64,000 bases of DNA from Acheta domesticus (lineage: Eukaryota; Arthropoda; Insecta; Orthoptera; Gryllidae). Positions 35,535-47,445 of this stretch are shown piece by piece. The notes under the pieces were generated by a model, which worked only from the letters and a program-made list of their open reading frames with translations, made no database searches and was not told where the DNA came from. Location: the NCBI GenBank assembly GCA_031308135.1, contig JAHLJT010000631.1:192106281-192170280 (forward strand), written 5' to 3'. Position numbers and translations under genes: made by a program. The stretch's first letter is position 1; the number at the start of each line of letters is the position of its first letter.

Positions 35535-36799
35535 ATTAATTACAAAAATTACCATAAATATTTTAAAGAACAAATGATCTTATAACTACTAGTCATTGTT
35601 GCTAGTTAATATCCATGGAAACAGTTTTACCATTCATAAATAAAAAAAAATGATTATACCTGCTTTATTTAAAGTCAACATTAATATTGTAATATTGTCT
35701 TCACATTGATCATAGGCTTGCAATGGTTACAAATCGACATCAAATGATTTTGTAAATCTCAATTATTATATTAATAATTAATTAATATACTACTTATTAC
35801 CTTTAAATTCAGTAAAAATGTTTTTCGTGGCTGATGTATCGTGAGTCTTCTCCCGGACGGAACTCACATTCATTGTATTTGAATCTACGTTTTGGATTAG
35901 GAATATTTACGTGGCAGAAAGGAAAGATAAGTGTAGCTAACAAGGGAAATATTGGAATTTGAGAAACATGTTACATATTATGTTACCGATCAAAATCTTT
36001 TTATACTTGTCCTTTAGAGAGTTTAGTTGTCCTTTAGTATGGATCTACTGAATAAAAATGTTTCCATGCTCGCAATATATTGAAGTTCTTCAATTTAAAT
36101 TGTAGAATAAAATCATTTGAAAACACATTTAAAGAAAACATTTGAAAACAATTTCAAATTGCAAACACTGATGGTAATAGTAATTTTAATCCCAAAAATA
36201 AAGAAGTTCTACATGATAAATCGAGGATTGCAGATTGCAGCTTCCTGGTTTATACACAGGAAGTAATTTATTAAAAAAATATAAGTAAATCAATAAACAA
36301 GTTTTGTTAAAATGCCCCTCTGGCAACATTGAAAATATATTGTAAACAACGAAGAAAGTAAAACGTGACGAATTCTGATTTGAGTCTATTTATTTAGAGT
36401 GTAGGGGAATGTTCTTGTTGTTTACTGAATGCTCATTAAAGCAATCATGAATTACCATTGAAATATGGCAAATAACAGTAATAATGGTGGAATTTATGTA
36501 AAAGGCTTTAACCCACAAAATGGCGAATATTTCGGGAATGCCAAGAGCAATTGCATGGACCTCTATCTGCGGTTGTTTTGTTAATATTCAGTTTCTATTT
36601 ACATCAATTCAATTCTCCCGATGACAAAATCACTGTATTTAAAAAGGTCTCCGTAAAAATACATACTCTTAAAAATCAACGAATGTAAATAAATAAAGGT
36701 TTAATTCTCTTACTTCGTCACCGTCGTGATACTATTTATTTTCCCTAATTATATTCGACCTTCTAACAAGGAAAACTGCACTGCTTCACCCTTTGCAAA
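35535..36799. other. No supported gene; AT-rich DNA
   Basis: AT-rich. One YY1-type string, AAAATGGCG, lies at 36517-36525. No gene or element recognised. Confidence 0.5.
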
Positions 36800-37085
36800 A
36801 TAAACCTCGTGACGCCCAAAACACTTCGCATGCGAGCTGGCATGCCGCTCCTGGAGGCCAGAGTCGACACGAGAGCCTCCTCTGGCCGCGGCCGCCCTAA
36901 AATTCCTAAAGCAAATTATCCAGGTCGAGCGAGGCCGCGATTTCGTGCTCGAGCAATTCATCCCGCAGCGGCGATGCCGGCGCCGCGCCGGCGACAGGCG
37001 CGCGGGCGGCGAGCGAGAGGCCTTTTAGCAATTCAAAACAGCGGTAACTTTTCCGCTGCCCGCCCGCCGCCGCCTCTGCCGCTTC
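36800..37085. promoter_or_regulatory. CpG island
   Basis: CpG-dense with GGCCGCGGCC- and GCCGGCGCCGCGCC-type strings around AT cores CCTAAAGCAAATTATCC (36904) and TTTTAGCAATTCAAAAC (37022). Ends where the purine tract begins. Confidence 0.35.
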
Positions 37086-37089
37086 ATCT

Positions 37090-37580
37090 GGCCGGCTGGC
37101 AGGAAGCGCAGGAGGAGGGAGGAGGAGGTGGAGGATCGGGAGGAGAGGATGGGAAAGGGGGAAGTAAAAGGAAATGGAGGAGGAGGGGGAAGAGGTGCAG
37201 GAGAGATGCAGACGGTGGATCGGGATGTGAGTAGGAGCCTATCTCCTCGTCCCCCTATGAGAGGGAAGAAGAAAATTGAGGAAGGGGAAGATGTGTAGGA
37301 GGAGGTGAAGGAGAGGTGGAGACGATGGATTCGGGATAAGAGATGGGGAAAAGGGAAGGGAAGAAGGAAATGGAGGAAGGGGAAGAGGGGAGAATGAAAA
37401 AGGGAGGTGAAGTGGAGGAATGTGAGATGAGATCGACGGGGGAGAGGGTGAAGAAATGCAAGTAACCGCTGAAGGTTGGAAGGGGAAGAGAGATTGAAGA
37501 GAAAAAGTCGGCCAAGAGGGAACAGAAGGGATGAGAGAGGTAGGAAAGATGGGAATGGAAGGAAGGAGGGAGCGTTTTGA
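37090..37580. repeat. Polypurine (GA-rich) tract of about 490 bp
   Basis: The plus strand is almost all A and G, with GGAGGA and GGGGAAGAG phrases without fixed period. The minus strand stays open for 143 codons of Ser/Pro/Phe/Leu-rich sequence because pyrimidine tracts lack stops. Triplex-forming potential is inferred. Confidence 0.85.
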
Positions 37581-38539
37581 GTGAAATCAAGACGTCATCC
37601 CAAGGATGTGATTGCAAATGCAATATCGTAAGCGTGAGTTTACTAATAAGCGTAAGTTTACTAATAGGATTAACGACCACGTTCAATAGTTATTTGAAAT
37701 GCTTAATAAAATTGATTTATCAAATAAAAAACTGCACGATATTAATTCATGTACGGTAGTCGATGCTTCATGTAGTGCAGGCGATGCTTCTGACATGGAT
37801 GTTAGTAAAACCAGGTTCAGTGAGAATTTGGTAGAGATTATCTGCTATGTCTCAAGGTGGCAAGGACACAAAGGTACACTAGGTAGACAAGATACTGTAT
37901 TGAAAACATACCGAGCAAAATAAAGCTTATCAAAGCTAAGGATTAAGATATGTTAAATAGTTATGATTTTAGACTTCTGGGATAAAATTACTGTTCTTGA
38001 CTGTGATATTACTCTTATTTCTGAAGTATATTATCCCCCAAATTCACAAGAAGAAACAATGAACACATTCCACGGAACGTGAATATTATAGGTAAATACA
38101 AAAACTGATATGGAGTGGAAAGTATGACATGAAGTCTTACATGAAAATGTCATATTTAAAGAGAAGAAGAACGGCACACGAATAATAGAACATGACAAAA
38201 TCAGCCGGAAAGAAAGTGAAGAAACAGCTAAACGTGAAGTGAAGCACGAAAAAAAAAAACTTTCCTCTTGAGAGAACAATGAAAACGCTTATTGTTATAA
38301 GCTAAAAAGGAATAATATAAAACAAGCGTTACAAGGAAAAGAAGTTTTCAATCCAAAAGGAATTTCCTAGAAAACAGACTGACGAGAGGATTTTAAAATA
38401 TCAAGGCAAGTGTTCCAAAAAGAAAACAAAAATAAAAAATTCGACGCCAGAGGAATTTCGTAGAAAACAGACGGATGCAAGATTTAAAAAGAATCCAAGA
38501 CAAGTGTTCCAAGAAAAAAAAAATTCAACGCCAGAGGAA
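37581..38539. other. No supported gene; AT-rich DNA
   Basis: GTAAGCGTGAGTTTACTAATA (37628) is followed by a near repeat, AAGCGTAAGTTTACTAATAG. A run of AGAAAAC.GAC.GA phrases near 38345-38480 repeats two or three times (CCAGAGGAATTTCGTAGAAA versus CCAAAAGGAATTTCCTAGAAA), so there is a small decayed tandem repeat at about 38340-38550. No gene. Confidence 0.5.
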
Positions 38540-38880
38540 TAAGCTAGAAAACGGCCCGAGCAGCGGAGCGTTGCGGCGGCGGCGGCGGCGTCGGAGTGGA
38601 ATTGTGTGGTCGCCAAGGGAAGGGGGTGGGTGCGGCGGGGTCGCGAGGCTGCAGCGGCGCAAGCGGTGACAACGACGAGGGCGCGACGCGACGCGCTCGC
38701 GAATATTCATGTGGCTAACTAGCTGCGCTCCTCGCGCACAGGCCACCGCTGGCTGCCGACGCCAGCCCCCCACCCCCCAGACGTAGCCTCCGCCCATGCC
38801 CTTGCCCGCGCGAGCCCTGCCGCAGTCGCCGTTGCTGTGTTCGGATAAGCACGTTGCCATCGACGTGGAACCGCTGTTGC
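38540..38880. promoter_or_regulatory. CpG island
   Basis: Begins with a GGC trinucleotide run (38573-38592) and CpG-dense DNA. Contains GCGAATATTCATGTGGC (38698-38714), then a CCCCCCACCCCCC patch. No recognisable protein in any frame. Confidence 0.35.
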
Positions 38881-39734
38881 GTTGGTCACTGCGTCTGTCA
38901 TTGTTGGCGTTACCACTGGTGTTACTTCAGTTGCTTTCCGTAGGATTTTTATTTTATTTTTTCGCCGTACAACACTAGGGAATAACTTTGCGTACGTATC
39001 AGCTGTCACGTACTACCTCGATTTTAGTTGCCGACATTGGAAACAATAATGCGGACATTTTTATCAGTTCTTCAAACTACCATTACCATTAACACCATTA
39101 TCACTGGCGTAACAAACTATATATCCTTATATACCATCCTCACAATACTAATCTTTACGATTAGAAACTTTCCCAACATTCACACAATTGCACAATTGCC
39201 TCATGAATGATCACATCTCCTACTGTTGAGCCATCCACAGCCATTTGCACTCGTCTTTCTAATCACAATATCCATGTTCCCCTTCATCGTTGCCAGACCT
39301 ACGTGAACCGTCACAGCAACCGCCTCCTTCGCCGCCACCGGCGCTGCGCCGCCTTCCTAATTAGTCAGCGGACGCTAACAAGTCGCCGACGTCTAGATTG
39401 GAGAGCTGCGCCCGCACCCTGCGCTGCCCTCAGTCGCCCTCTGCCCTTCTCCCCACCCTCTGCCCATCGCGCCACCAACCCGCACGATAGCCGCCGCTCT
39501 GTACCGTCCCCGCCCGTTCTCGCTCCTTGTCCCGTCCCCACCCCGTCTCACCATGTCCACACGCACCACATCGTCCCCACACTTGCCCTACCGCGTCCGC
39601 ACCCCCGTCCCCCACCCTGTCCCTTCACCCCTCCCCACACCGTCCCAATACCGTCTCCGTAACGTTCCCGCCCCCATACATCGCCCCGGACCCTACCCGT
39701 CCCCGTTCCATTCCTACCCGCTCCCCGACACCGT

Positions 39735-40015
39735 TCCGTCCCCGGCCCGCCCCCGGCCCGCCCCCGGCCCGCCCCCGGCCCGCCCCCGGCCCCGCCCCCG
39801 GCCCCCCCCGGCCCGCCCCCGCCCGCCCCGGCCCGCCCCCGGCACCCCCCCGCGGCCCGCCCCCGGCCCCCCCGGCCCGCCCCCGGCCCGCCCCCGGTCC
39901 CGCCCCCGGCCCGCCCCCGGCCCGCCCCCGGCCCGCCCCCGGCCCGCCCCCGGCCCGCCCCCCTGGCCCGCCCCCGGCCCGCCCCCGGCACGCCCCCCGG
40001 CACGCCCCCGGCCAC
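39735..40015. repeat. 11-bp minisatellite (CGGCCCGCCCC)
   Basis: About 25 copies of an 11-bp unit, GGCCCGCCCCC, with scattered C-run length changes. An 11-bp period rotates through all frames and gives 11-residue Pro/Arg/Ala/Gly repeats. The minus strand holds many G4-5 runs with strong quadruplex potential (inference). Confidence 0.96.
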
Positions 40016-40559
40016 GCCCACGCCCCGTCCCCTTCTTGCCTCTCACCGTGTCTCTTGTGCACCAATCCACCCCACATCATCCCACCCCCGGCCATACTGC
40101 CCTTCACAGACCCGGAGTGCCCTTCTCCTCTTAGTCCCGCCTCCACCCTCGCCCCACCCACACACCGCTCGCGCCCTCACCGCGTACTGCTCCCACCCCG
40201 CCATTCCCACACCCAACGCAGACTCGAATCGAATCTGCATTTCCCTACATCACTGTTAATTTCCCCCGCCATTCGCACCATCCCATTCCTACTTAGCTCA
40301 CGCACCGCTCCACAACCACCTTGCTCTCCCCCCTCGATCGCTCCGTACTCGTCCCCCGCCGATCCTCCTCATTACGCCCCCTTTCTCCTCACCTTTCCAC
40401 CATCACCCTACCTGCCAGTCCCCCACGCCACTCGATACCCACCACCGTTCCTGACCCTCGCCCAGCCCTTCCTCTCCACCCCATTCACCTCGCGCGCTCT
40501 CCGCACGTCCGTCAGCGGAACGCCGAGTGGTGACCCGCCGCCGCCATCGCCGCCCCCGT

Positions 40560-40830
40560 ATCCTGCACCTCCGCACCCCCGCCGCCACGCCTCCTCCCGC
40601 CTCCCCCGCCGCCGTGCCTCTCCCAGCCTCCCCCGCCACCACGCCTCCCCCCGCCCACCACGCATCCCCCGCCACCACGCCTCCCCTCGCCTCGCCTCCC
40701 CGCCACCACGCCTCCCCCGCCACCACGCCTCCCCCGCCACCACGCCTCCCCAGGCCACCACGCCTCCCCAGCCACGCCTCCCCCGCCACCACGCCTCCCC
40801 CGCCACCACGCCTTCCCCGCCACCACGCCT
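40560..40830. repeat. 18-bp minisatellite (CGCCTCCCCCGCCACCAC)
   Basis: Repeated CGCCTCCCCCGCCACCAC with shortened 9-12-bp variants. It encodes PPRLPRHHAS-type repeats in one plus frame, which is not a protein I recognise. Confidence 0.92.
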
Positions 40831-40920
40831 CTCCTCCGCTTCCGATGCCTCTGCCGCCCCCACCGCCCACGCCTGTTGCGCCCGCCGCCCCGCCTTCTCC
40901 CCGCCCCGGTCCCCGCCGCC

Positions 40921-41250
40921 GCGGCGGCTGGAGCGCCCGGAATAAAAAACGCAAGCCAGTGGTAGGTGCAACGGCGCGGTCGCTCTCCGCGGCGCCACCA
41001 GCCCAGCGCCTCGTTCGCTGTACTTCACCGCGGCGCCCGCAGGCGCCGGATGACAGGTGGTTGCCGTTGGGCTGTCAGAGGACGCGGGGCGTGCGGGGTC
41101 ATTTGAAAAGTCCTCTCGTTCCAGGGCTCGCTATTTAGAGATAGGCTGCACAATCAGAGTCCGGCGCGCCAGCTGGGGGCCTCGGTGCATTTTGCGGCGA
41201 GTGGGGCACGCGGTGCCCCTGCTCTTGCTTGCGTTGTGTTTCAGACATGT
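40921..41250. promoter_or_regulatory. CpG island
   Basis: Non-repetitive CpG-dense DNA containing CTATTTAGAGATAG, a near-palindromic A/T core of MEF2 type, at about 41128-41141. A candidate regulatory island that borders the C-rich block. Confidence 0.35.
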
Positions 41251-41690
41251 CTGTCAGAAGCGAGCGGAAAATAGGAATTTATGTGAGCAGAAATAGAAAC
41301 AGAATAAGTATTGTCTTCAAAAAATATATTCTTCAACATAACTTAGTAACTCTACGAAATCTATTCGTCTTCAGTGTAGACTTACGCGATCGTATCTAGT
41401 TCTTTCCGTCTCCGTCAACAATCTTCTTTGTTATGATGTCAGCGTCCTCTCACTCCTCGAACCCCAAGAAATTCTCCTGATATAAATTGGCCTCGCTGAT
41501 TTATATAAAATTAAATTAACGTGTTACGACAGGCCTACTATGTCTCTATGTGAAGTTCAGAAAATAGTCTGAAGTCGGACTCACGTATGAAGCGATTTCA
41601 ATTTTAAAACAATGACTGCCAAAACAAGGAATGTTCGCGCGGCTCTGGGTAGTTTATTCTAGAAAGATGATAGTAAGTGTCCTTCTTCTT
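41251..41690. other. No supported gene
   Basis: AT-rich DNA without recognisable features. Confidence 0.5.
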
Positions 41691-42095
41691 CTTGTACTGC
41701 CAAACACTTATTAGTGCATAGGCTAGTCTTCAGAAACCCCTAGCGCCTTCTTGTGAGATTTGTCGTGGACGAGTGTACCTAGTTTGCCATTGCTTTCCAT
41801 ACGGACACAAGTTACGCCACTTTTGACGTTTGATTTGAATACCACACAGCACAGACCTAGACACAACATCCAGTAATTGAAAACGAAACTCTGATTGGTG
41901 CTAAATTGCTAGATGATTTAATTTTGCTAGGATCGGCCAAGGACCTTTCCTGGGATCTGTTTTACATGCCGACAAGTATCCGCATGCATGCTATCGATTT
42001 TTGACACCTCAAAAGTCCCCCTACTTTCACCAGTTTTGAAACCGCGATCTTCGGATCAGTAGCGCGGCATGTTAACCTCTGTACCACCAAGTAGG
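41690..42095 (-). mobile_element. tRNA-derived SINE with a 76-nt head
   Basis: On the minus strand, 42095 to 42020 spans exactly 76 nt. It opens with CCTACTT and closes with AAGTAGG, a perfect 7-bp acceptor stem. An A-box-like TGGTGGTACAGAGGTTAAC follows the 5' strand, as in tRNA-Val/Asp-type heads, and a decayed B box (CGGTTTCAAAACTGG) sits at the T-arm position. The T and anticodon stems no longer pair. The downstream body (to about 41690) contains TTTGCCATTGCTTTCC-like sequence read on plus. The outer limit of the body is a guess. Confidence 0.65.
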
Positions 42096-42544
42096 CATAG
42101 TATGAGTTTTATTGTATAAATAAAGATTAGCAACGTTTGAAAGATTATTTCTTTTCTTGATGAAACATACATTGACAATGGCTAATTAAGTTCATATAAG
42201 CATAGAACGTACGTTGTATACATTTGTTACATGTGATGGAATAATCATATTTTTTTTAGTTCTATGTTTTCAGTTTTTAATTACAGTTTGATAATATAAA
42301 ATTAAACTAGTGGTGCTAGAGAATGGCATAGACTTTCCCGTATTAGTTTTCTATTTTCCTGGGTCTTCGCTAGCTATTCGGAATTGCCACATACTCTTTC
42401 TTGCCGGCTACCATCTATCATCGCCAAAAGTACATTTTTTGTCATTTTCTTAATTTTCCGGTTTCCTATTGGTAGAACAGAAACATTAATTTTAGAATAT
42501 TAAAGAACACAAAAACCTAGCCGTAAATGGCAATTTGCTTTTAA

Positions 42545-43630
42545 AAATTATGTGCCGTTTAAGAGAAAATGGCGTTTTAGCACTACTAAAAATGCGAAAT
42601 TTGAAGCTCATTTTCACAGAAAATTTTTGAGTTTTCAAAATACTTTATTTGAAGTTATTTGAAGCACTTACACTCACAAATATCATCATCTTTACAAATT
42701 GCGGATAATGTGCATATTAAAGATGTGAGAGATCTTTCAAAAAATTTACATTTATATAATTTTGAAAAGAACAAAAAAACTCAAAATAAACTTCATCCTA
42801 ATACTAATGAGTGTAATTAGCACTATCCGTTACAAATGTTTCAAGAAAAAATTGCAGCCATATACGCGAAAATGACGTTTGAGCATTTCTGAAAATGCCG
42901 AAATTTGAGCTACTTTTCACAGAAAACTGGTAGTGTTTTCGAGAAACTTTACTTGACATTATTTAAAGCATATATACTCATAAATATAATAATGTAAAAA
43001 AATCGCCGATAATATAAATATTAACGACGTGAGAGACAAGTAAAAAAATTTACATTTTGGTAATTTTTGAAAAAACCAACCTGATAGACCAAAATGGCTT
43101 TTATGTCATTGATAGAGTACATTTACCACTATCCCTAACAAAAGTTTAAAGAAAAAATTTGGAGCCGTTTTTGAGAAAATTTTGTTTTTGTAATTTTTTA
43201 AAATTGCACATATTGCACGCAATATTGCACGGAAACTACCAAAATTGTGAAAAACATTTACATGACCTTTATTAAAGAACTTCAATATGCAGAACAAATT
43301 TTATTTGAAGAAAAAATCTCTATCTTCAATTTTGTAGTTGGAGAAAGACGCCGAAAAAAATTCAAACTTTCACAATTTTCGAAAATTCAGAGCTGTACGT
43401 GAAAATCGGACCTATGCCATGTTAAAAAGTGTATTTTCCTCTATTCATACAAGGAATTTAAAGACAAAAATTTGGAGCCGTTTTGAGAAAATGTTGAAAA
43501 TCCCCGGTGGGCTTCATATAAAGTACCCCCAAATTTTGCAGAATCTTTTTCAAAATCACAAAGCTTCGACTAGAATCAGATCGACTGGGGAATATCAATT
43601 TTGAAGAAAATCGACCGAACGGTTTAGGCG
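42545..43630. repeat. Degenerate tandem array, unit about 300-310 bp, four copies
   Basis: The phrase AAGAAAAAATTTGGAGCCGTTTTTGAGAAAAT and its variants begins at about 42545, 42843, 43150 and 43460, spacings of 298, 307 and 310 bp. In the first two units further ordered matches are CGAAATTTGA..GCT..TTTTCACAGAAAA and GATAAT.T..ATATTAA.GA.GTGAGAGA. The third and fourth units diverge further. The array ends at CCACAGACGGACAGACGGACGG, a phrase-type often seen at the end of invertebrate interspersed repeats. This fits a satellite-like array or the internal repeats of a larger element. No coding frame persists. Confidence 0.75.
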
Positions 43631-43739
43631 CTAGCGTTGACCACAGACGGACAGACGGACGGAATGCCGTCAATCGATTTTTAGGTATAAAGAAGCAACA
43701 AATCATGGATTTTGACCACACCACGAGATAGAGGATTTT

Positions 43740-44340
43740 TGTTTCTTAATTTAGCAACTGGTTTTATCCACTTATTCGTTTTCACGGCCGGCAATTAATT
43801 TTTTTCCGCCGAAAATTGGCCATTTTTTCGCGCAGCATTACATAACTTTCCCTAAACTACGTATATCACTCCGTGTATACGTACGTATACGGGAAAGTAA
43901 AAGTACTCTGTCATCATGAAGATATGCAAGGGATATTGTATTTGCAAGGATTATTCTGAAAAATTGATACGTGAAAACTTCAAAATGAGCGCATTTTTGC
44001 TCAATAAAACATGCCAGTCATTGTGATTGACATTATCTATTGTTAATTCGAAAATACATTGCCGTAAAATCATATTAATTTTCCCTGTTTTCTGGCAGAC
44101 ACAATGCTCTTCGGCTTCATTTCATCGTATCGGAAATGGTATTGCGGTGAGGTTCATTTTCATCATAACCACCATCATTAATAAATAACCTGCGCAATTG
44201 TTCTGCGAATCACTACATTATACATGACGTAATTGTTAATCGATGAACAAGTGCGACTAAATGAACTGTTGTCGTGGCCATTGAAGCAACATGATTTACC
44301 CATGAAGTATAACATTGTTTTGTTTGTTCTTGGCGCGTCG
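43740..44340. other. No supported gene; AT-rich DNA
   Basis: AT-rich sequence between the tandem array and the SINE copy. Nothing recognised. Confidence 0.5.
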
Positions 44341-44389
44341 GCCGTTTACGGGCTATGGCCTACCAACAGCGTCCCGGCCGCGTGATCAT

Positions 44390-44562
44390 GGGTTAAGGGG
44401 ATACGTGTGGTTAGCACATAGACATCCCTACGCCGTATTTCAACCTGAGAAGTAAATTTTCGGAAAACGCACATTATAATCTTGCCCGGCGGGGAATCGA
44501 ACCCGGGGTCGCGTCAAGGAAAGCGAGCACGCTGACGAATGGGCTAAATCGCCATGGCGGTA
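44390..44562 (-). mobile_element. tRNA-derived SINE, family copy A
   Basis: On minus, TTTAGCCCATTCGTCAGCG forms the A-box region and GGGTTCGATTCCCC the B box at tRNA spacing. The body reads TCTCAGGTTGAAATACGGCG, then GATGTCTATGTGCTAACCAC. Copy B at 47.3 kb shares both blocks in the same order. The acceptor stem is decayed. The 3' limit near 44390 is approximate. Confidence 0.8.
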
Positions 44563-45780
44563 TAACAATGTAACTTATGTAAGTACTTAGTTTAGTTAAA
44601 ATTGGTAGCCTGTAAAATTGGTAGCAAAACTGCTGCTGACCAGAACTACAGAAAACGGGTTTTCAAAAATAGTACGCATACTGCTTAGAACAACAAGTAG
44701 ATGACACTCGTATAACGCTACAATAAATTAAATATTATATTAAAAACGCCCGCAAAGCGAGCGCCAGGCCGCCCAGTTCGTTGCCAACAAGGACACGCCT
44801 CGCCGTGGCAGCGCTTCGTCACTATCGATGAACGGTATAGAAATTGTGATGCACTTGAGGGAATGAATTGTAATTAGTCTGTAATGCATTTGGGAACATT
44901 AAGTGCAGTTGGGAAATATGCATTTACTGCAAGTGGTAAAATGTAGACCGAAAAAGCGGTGAATAAGACTTCAAGAACTAGATAATATCCCTGCGTCCAA
45001 AGTATCTTCTGGTGCAGTAGTTACACAAAACGATAAGCTGCTGCTGTGAACCGTGTTGTTATTGTTGTTGTTGTTGGCTGATCGGATAATGATACGGTGG
45101 TCATAGGCAGGGTTTGCAAAATTTCAGCTGTCCATTCGCAGCCATTTTCAGAGGTGAAGCGCATCGACGCTGCGTCGTAATCAGGTTGCCACCGTGATGT
45201 AGATGTTTAATTCGACGGAGACATTTCATGCAAATGTTTTGAAGATCGGCAGTGTTTATCATTTCAGACTTAGAGAAAATTTTGACATGTTACTTGTAGG
45301 TCCATACATTACTTTTCATACTTTTTAATAAAAATAACGTATTCTTTGTAATGATGAATTTTGTATTGAAAAATGAATTTAACATGCGTAAAACGATAAA
45401 CTATTTTTAAATGAGTAGGAAAACGAAATGGATTCTGAAGGATGTCAGGTCTCTTTGCATAGTTGCAATTTAATGGGCCATACATAAATGTAATGCTCGT
45501 TTATACCCGGTGTTCAGCTGTAAACCCCTCTGGTTTGTGAGAAATTTATATTTGATATAACTTACTTGTGAAATAAAGTAGAACCTCGTAAATAAAAATA
45601 GTTTTTCCAGCCACCAGTTAAATTGTTTACGATCAGTCATATGTGAACAATTGTATAAATGTAAAAAGCAGACAATTATATTTTTTCATTTTAGGATAAT
45701 TTGTACAAATAGCTGAAAAAGTATTGGAAAAATTCGTTGAAATAATGTGACTACTGCTACAGGCGAGTGAGATAAGTTTT
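44563..45780. other. No supported gene
   Basis: AT-rich with a GC-moderate patch at 44750-44830 and a (TTG)n run at about 45061-45076. A POU octamer ATGCAAAT lies at 45228-45235. No coding frame recognised. Confidence 0.45.
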
Positions 45781-45803
45781 CGTCGCAGGCAATGTCTGCG
45801 ACG
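45781..45803. other. Perfect 8-bp hairpin CGTCGCAG/CTGCGACG
   Basis: CGTCGCAG (45781-45788) and CTGCGACG (45796-45803) pair perfectly around a 7-base loop and are followed by a TTATTATTTATTTT run. It has the shape of an intrinsic terminator, but in a eukaryotic context it is more likely part of a mobile-element end or chance. Confidence 0.5.
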
Positions 45804-47280
45804 TTATTATTTATTTTACCAGGCCGCCGAGCCACCCCCGTACGGGATCTGTGGGTTGATGCCCGTTCCTACCGGTCGGCACCACCATCGGGGTTTATTA
45901 CGCCCACCTATCATACGTAAAAAATCGCTAGTGCGTTCCCCCCCTCCTCTCTCTTCCCTCTCTATCCAGTTGGGAGCACCTGTGGGTTGTTAGGTACTAG
46001 TGGATCGTCAACACACAATAATGAATAAAATGACAACAAAAACACACACTGAAAGACAAAGAAAACTCTGTATTCTGGACAAGAACATGCAAACAAAGTG
46101 AAAATATAGCAAACATACTCTATCAGAAAAAAACAACGTACACTCGATTTGAAACCCTATGGTGCGCGTTGCTCTATGTTGAGTCATGACTTAATTTATG
46201 TTCCCTTCAGATATCTGACTTTAAGATGAACTGTTTATCCCATGCACACTCTGACGATTTTGTTCCCTCTCCCTCCCCTGTTCACTTAGCTGTTAGTATG
46301 CTCGTCGTCGTTGCTACATAGCCGGCTCCTCCTGGGGTCCATCTGCCACCTTCATGATGTTGCCTCCACAGGGCTGCCTCGGACGCCCCCTCCGACGGCC
46401 GCTTCACCCACCACGCTCAACACACCGGTCACAAATCCACTGGTTTGCCTTACTTTCCGCTCCCTCTCTCACACGTCCAACCTCTGTGGCCTCTGCGCAC
46501 CGTCTCTCTCGCTAGCTCCGACGAACTCGCCGCCCCTCTGCTTTTCACCCCCCCCCTCTCTCTCTCTCTGTCCAACCGGCCAACGCCAGCTCCCCTAACT
46601 GAGCCCCCTGCCCGTTCAGCCGCTAGAACACTCCACAGCTCCAGTGCATTGTTCCCACCTGTGGTATACCCCGTATACCACAATAATTTACGTAAAATGT
46701 CATTATTTCCTAAAGTGAGATCTCCCCTGCTCTTTAAAATTTCTGTATGAATGTTTTCAGACGACCTTCCGCAATTTGATTTTCAAAAACCATTTGATCG
46801 GTTATTTAGAAACAAAATCCATACCCTCAGAGCACTGAATCATTTAAATTTTTGACTTCATCTCAGTCAGATTTTTCAAGGAATACCATATTGGTCAGCT
46901 ATGTCACCTTGTTTTTATCCTTTTCAATGTGTCTAGAAAGCCAGTGCAGTAGGAAAAATTATAATGACAACTGTTTGCTTTTGAAAGAAACTTCTCTCAA
47001 CTGAATTCGATTCACGGCCTTGCGCCCATAGGTTAAGGCAGTGGTGTCAAGGTCTTCTTCTGGTGACAGTGGCCACGCGCCGTAGCACCGTAGCATGCCA
47101 CGAGCTTCTCTGAGCAACTAGCGTCGGGAAAGGGAACTATTACGAGAAGTAGAAACCCCGCCGTTTTACAATACGGATGGTGTTATCTTTGGTGGCGGGG
47201 TGATGAACTGCGTGGATGGGCGATTTCGTCGTGGCACTCGTGCCACGGACTCCCGCTCCTGGCATCCACCTTGACAACAC
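45804..47280. other. No supported gene
   Basis: Positions 45820-45960 are GC-rich and may be an unidentified element end. Positions 46260-46620 are C/T-rich low complexity with a (CT)n run near 46556-46570. Positions 47010-47110 show some likeness to the SINE copies (CATAGGTTAAGGCAGTGGTG), but I could not define a copy. Confidence 0.4.
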
Positions 47281-47282
47281 TG

Positions 47283-47445
47283 GGTTACGTGTGGTTAGCA
47301 CGAAGACATTCTTTCGCCGTATTCTGGTCTCTACAACCTGAGAAATGTTTTTTCTCCTCGTCACACAGCAGCATATCCTGGGAGCCCGGGGTCCCGTCAT
47401 GGAAAGCGAGCACGCTGACCAATGAGCTAAACCGCGAGGGCCTCT
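47283..47445 (-). mobile_element. tRNA-derived SINE, family copy B
   Basis: On minus, TAGCTCATTGGTCAGCGTGC is close to the classical tRNA A box (TAGCTCAGTGGT), followed by CTCGCTTTCCATGACGGG. The B box has decayed to CCCGGGCTCCCAGG. The body carries TCTCAGGTTG, ATACGGCG and TGTCTTCGTGCTAACCACAC, as in copy A. The 102- and 104-codon minus frames here are translations of SINE sequence. Confidence 0.8.

Larger units (their letters stand above)
39380..40920. repeat. C-rich block enclosing two minisatellites
   Basis: About 1.5 kb with almost no purine runs on plus. It includes the 11-bp array at 39735-40015 and the 18-bp array at 40560-40830, joined by irregular CCCAC/CCTCC sequence. Long plus frames (up to 472 codons) are Pro/Arg/Ala/Ser/His-rich and change character at each repeat boundary, as expected of non-coding simple sequence. 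Confidence 0.9.

Noticed and set aside
39527..41138. 472-codon and other Pro/Arg/Ala-rich frames
   Set aside because: Their character changes at each minisatellite boundary and mirrors the C-rich composition. No domain recognised.
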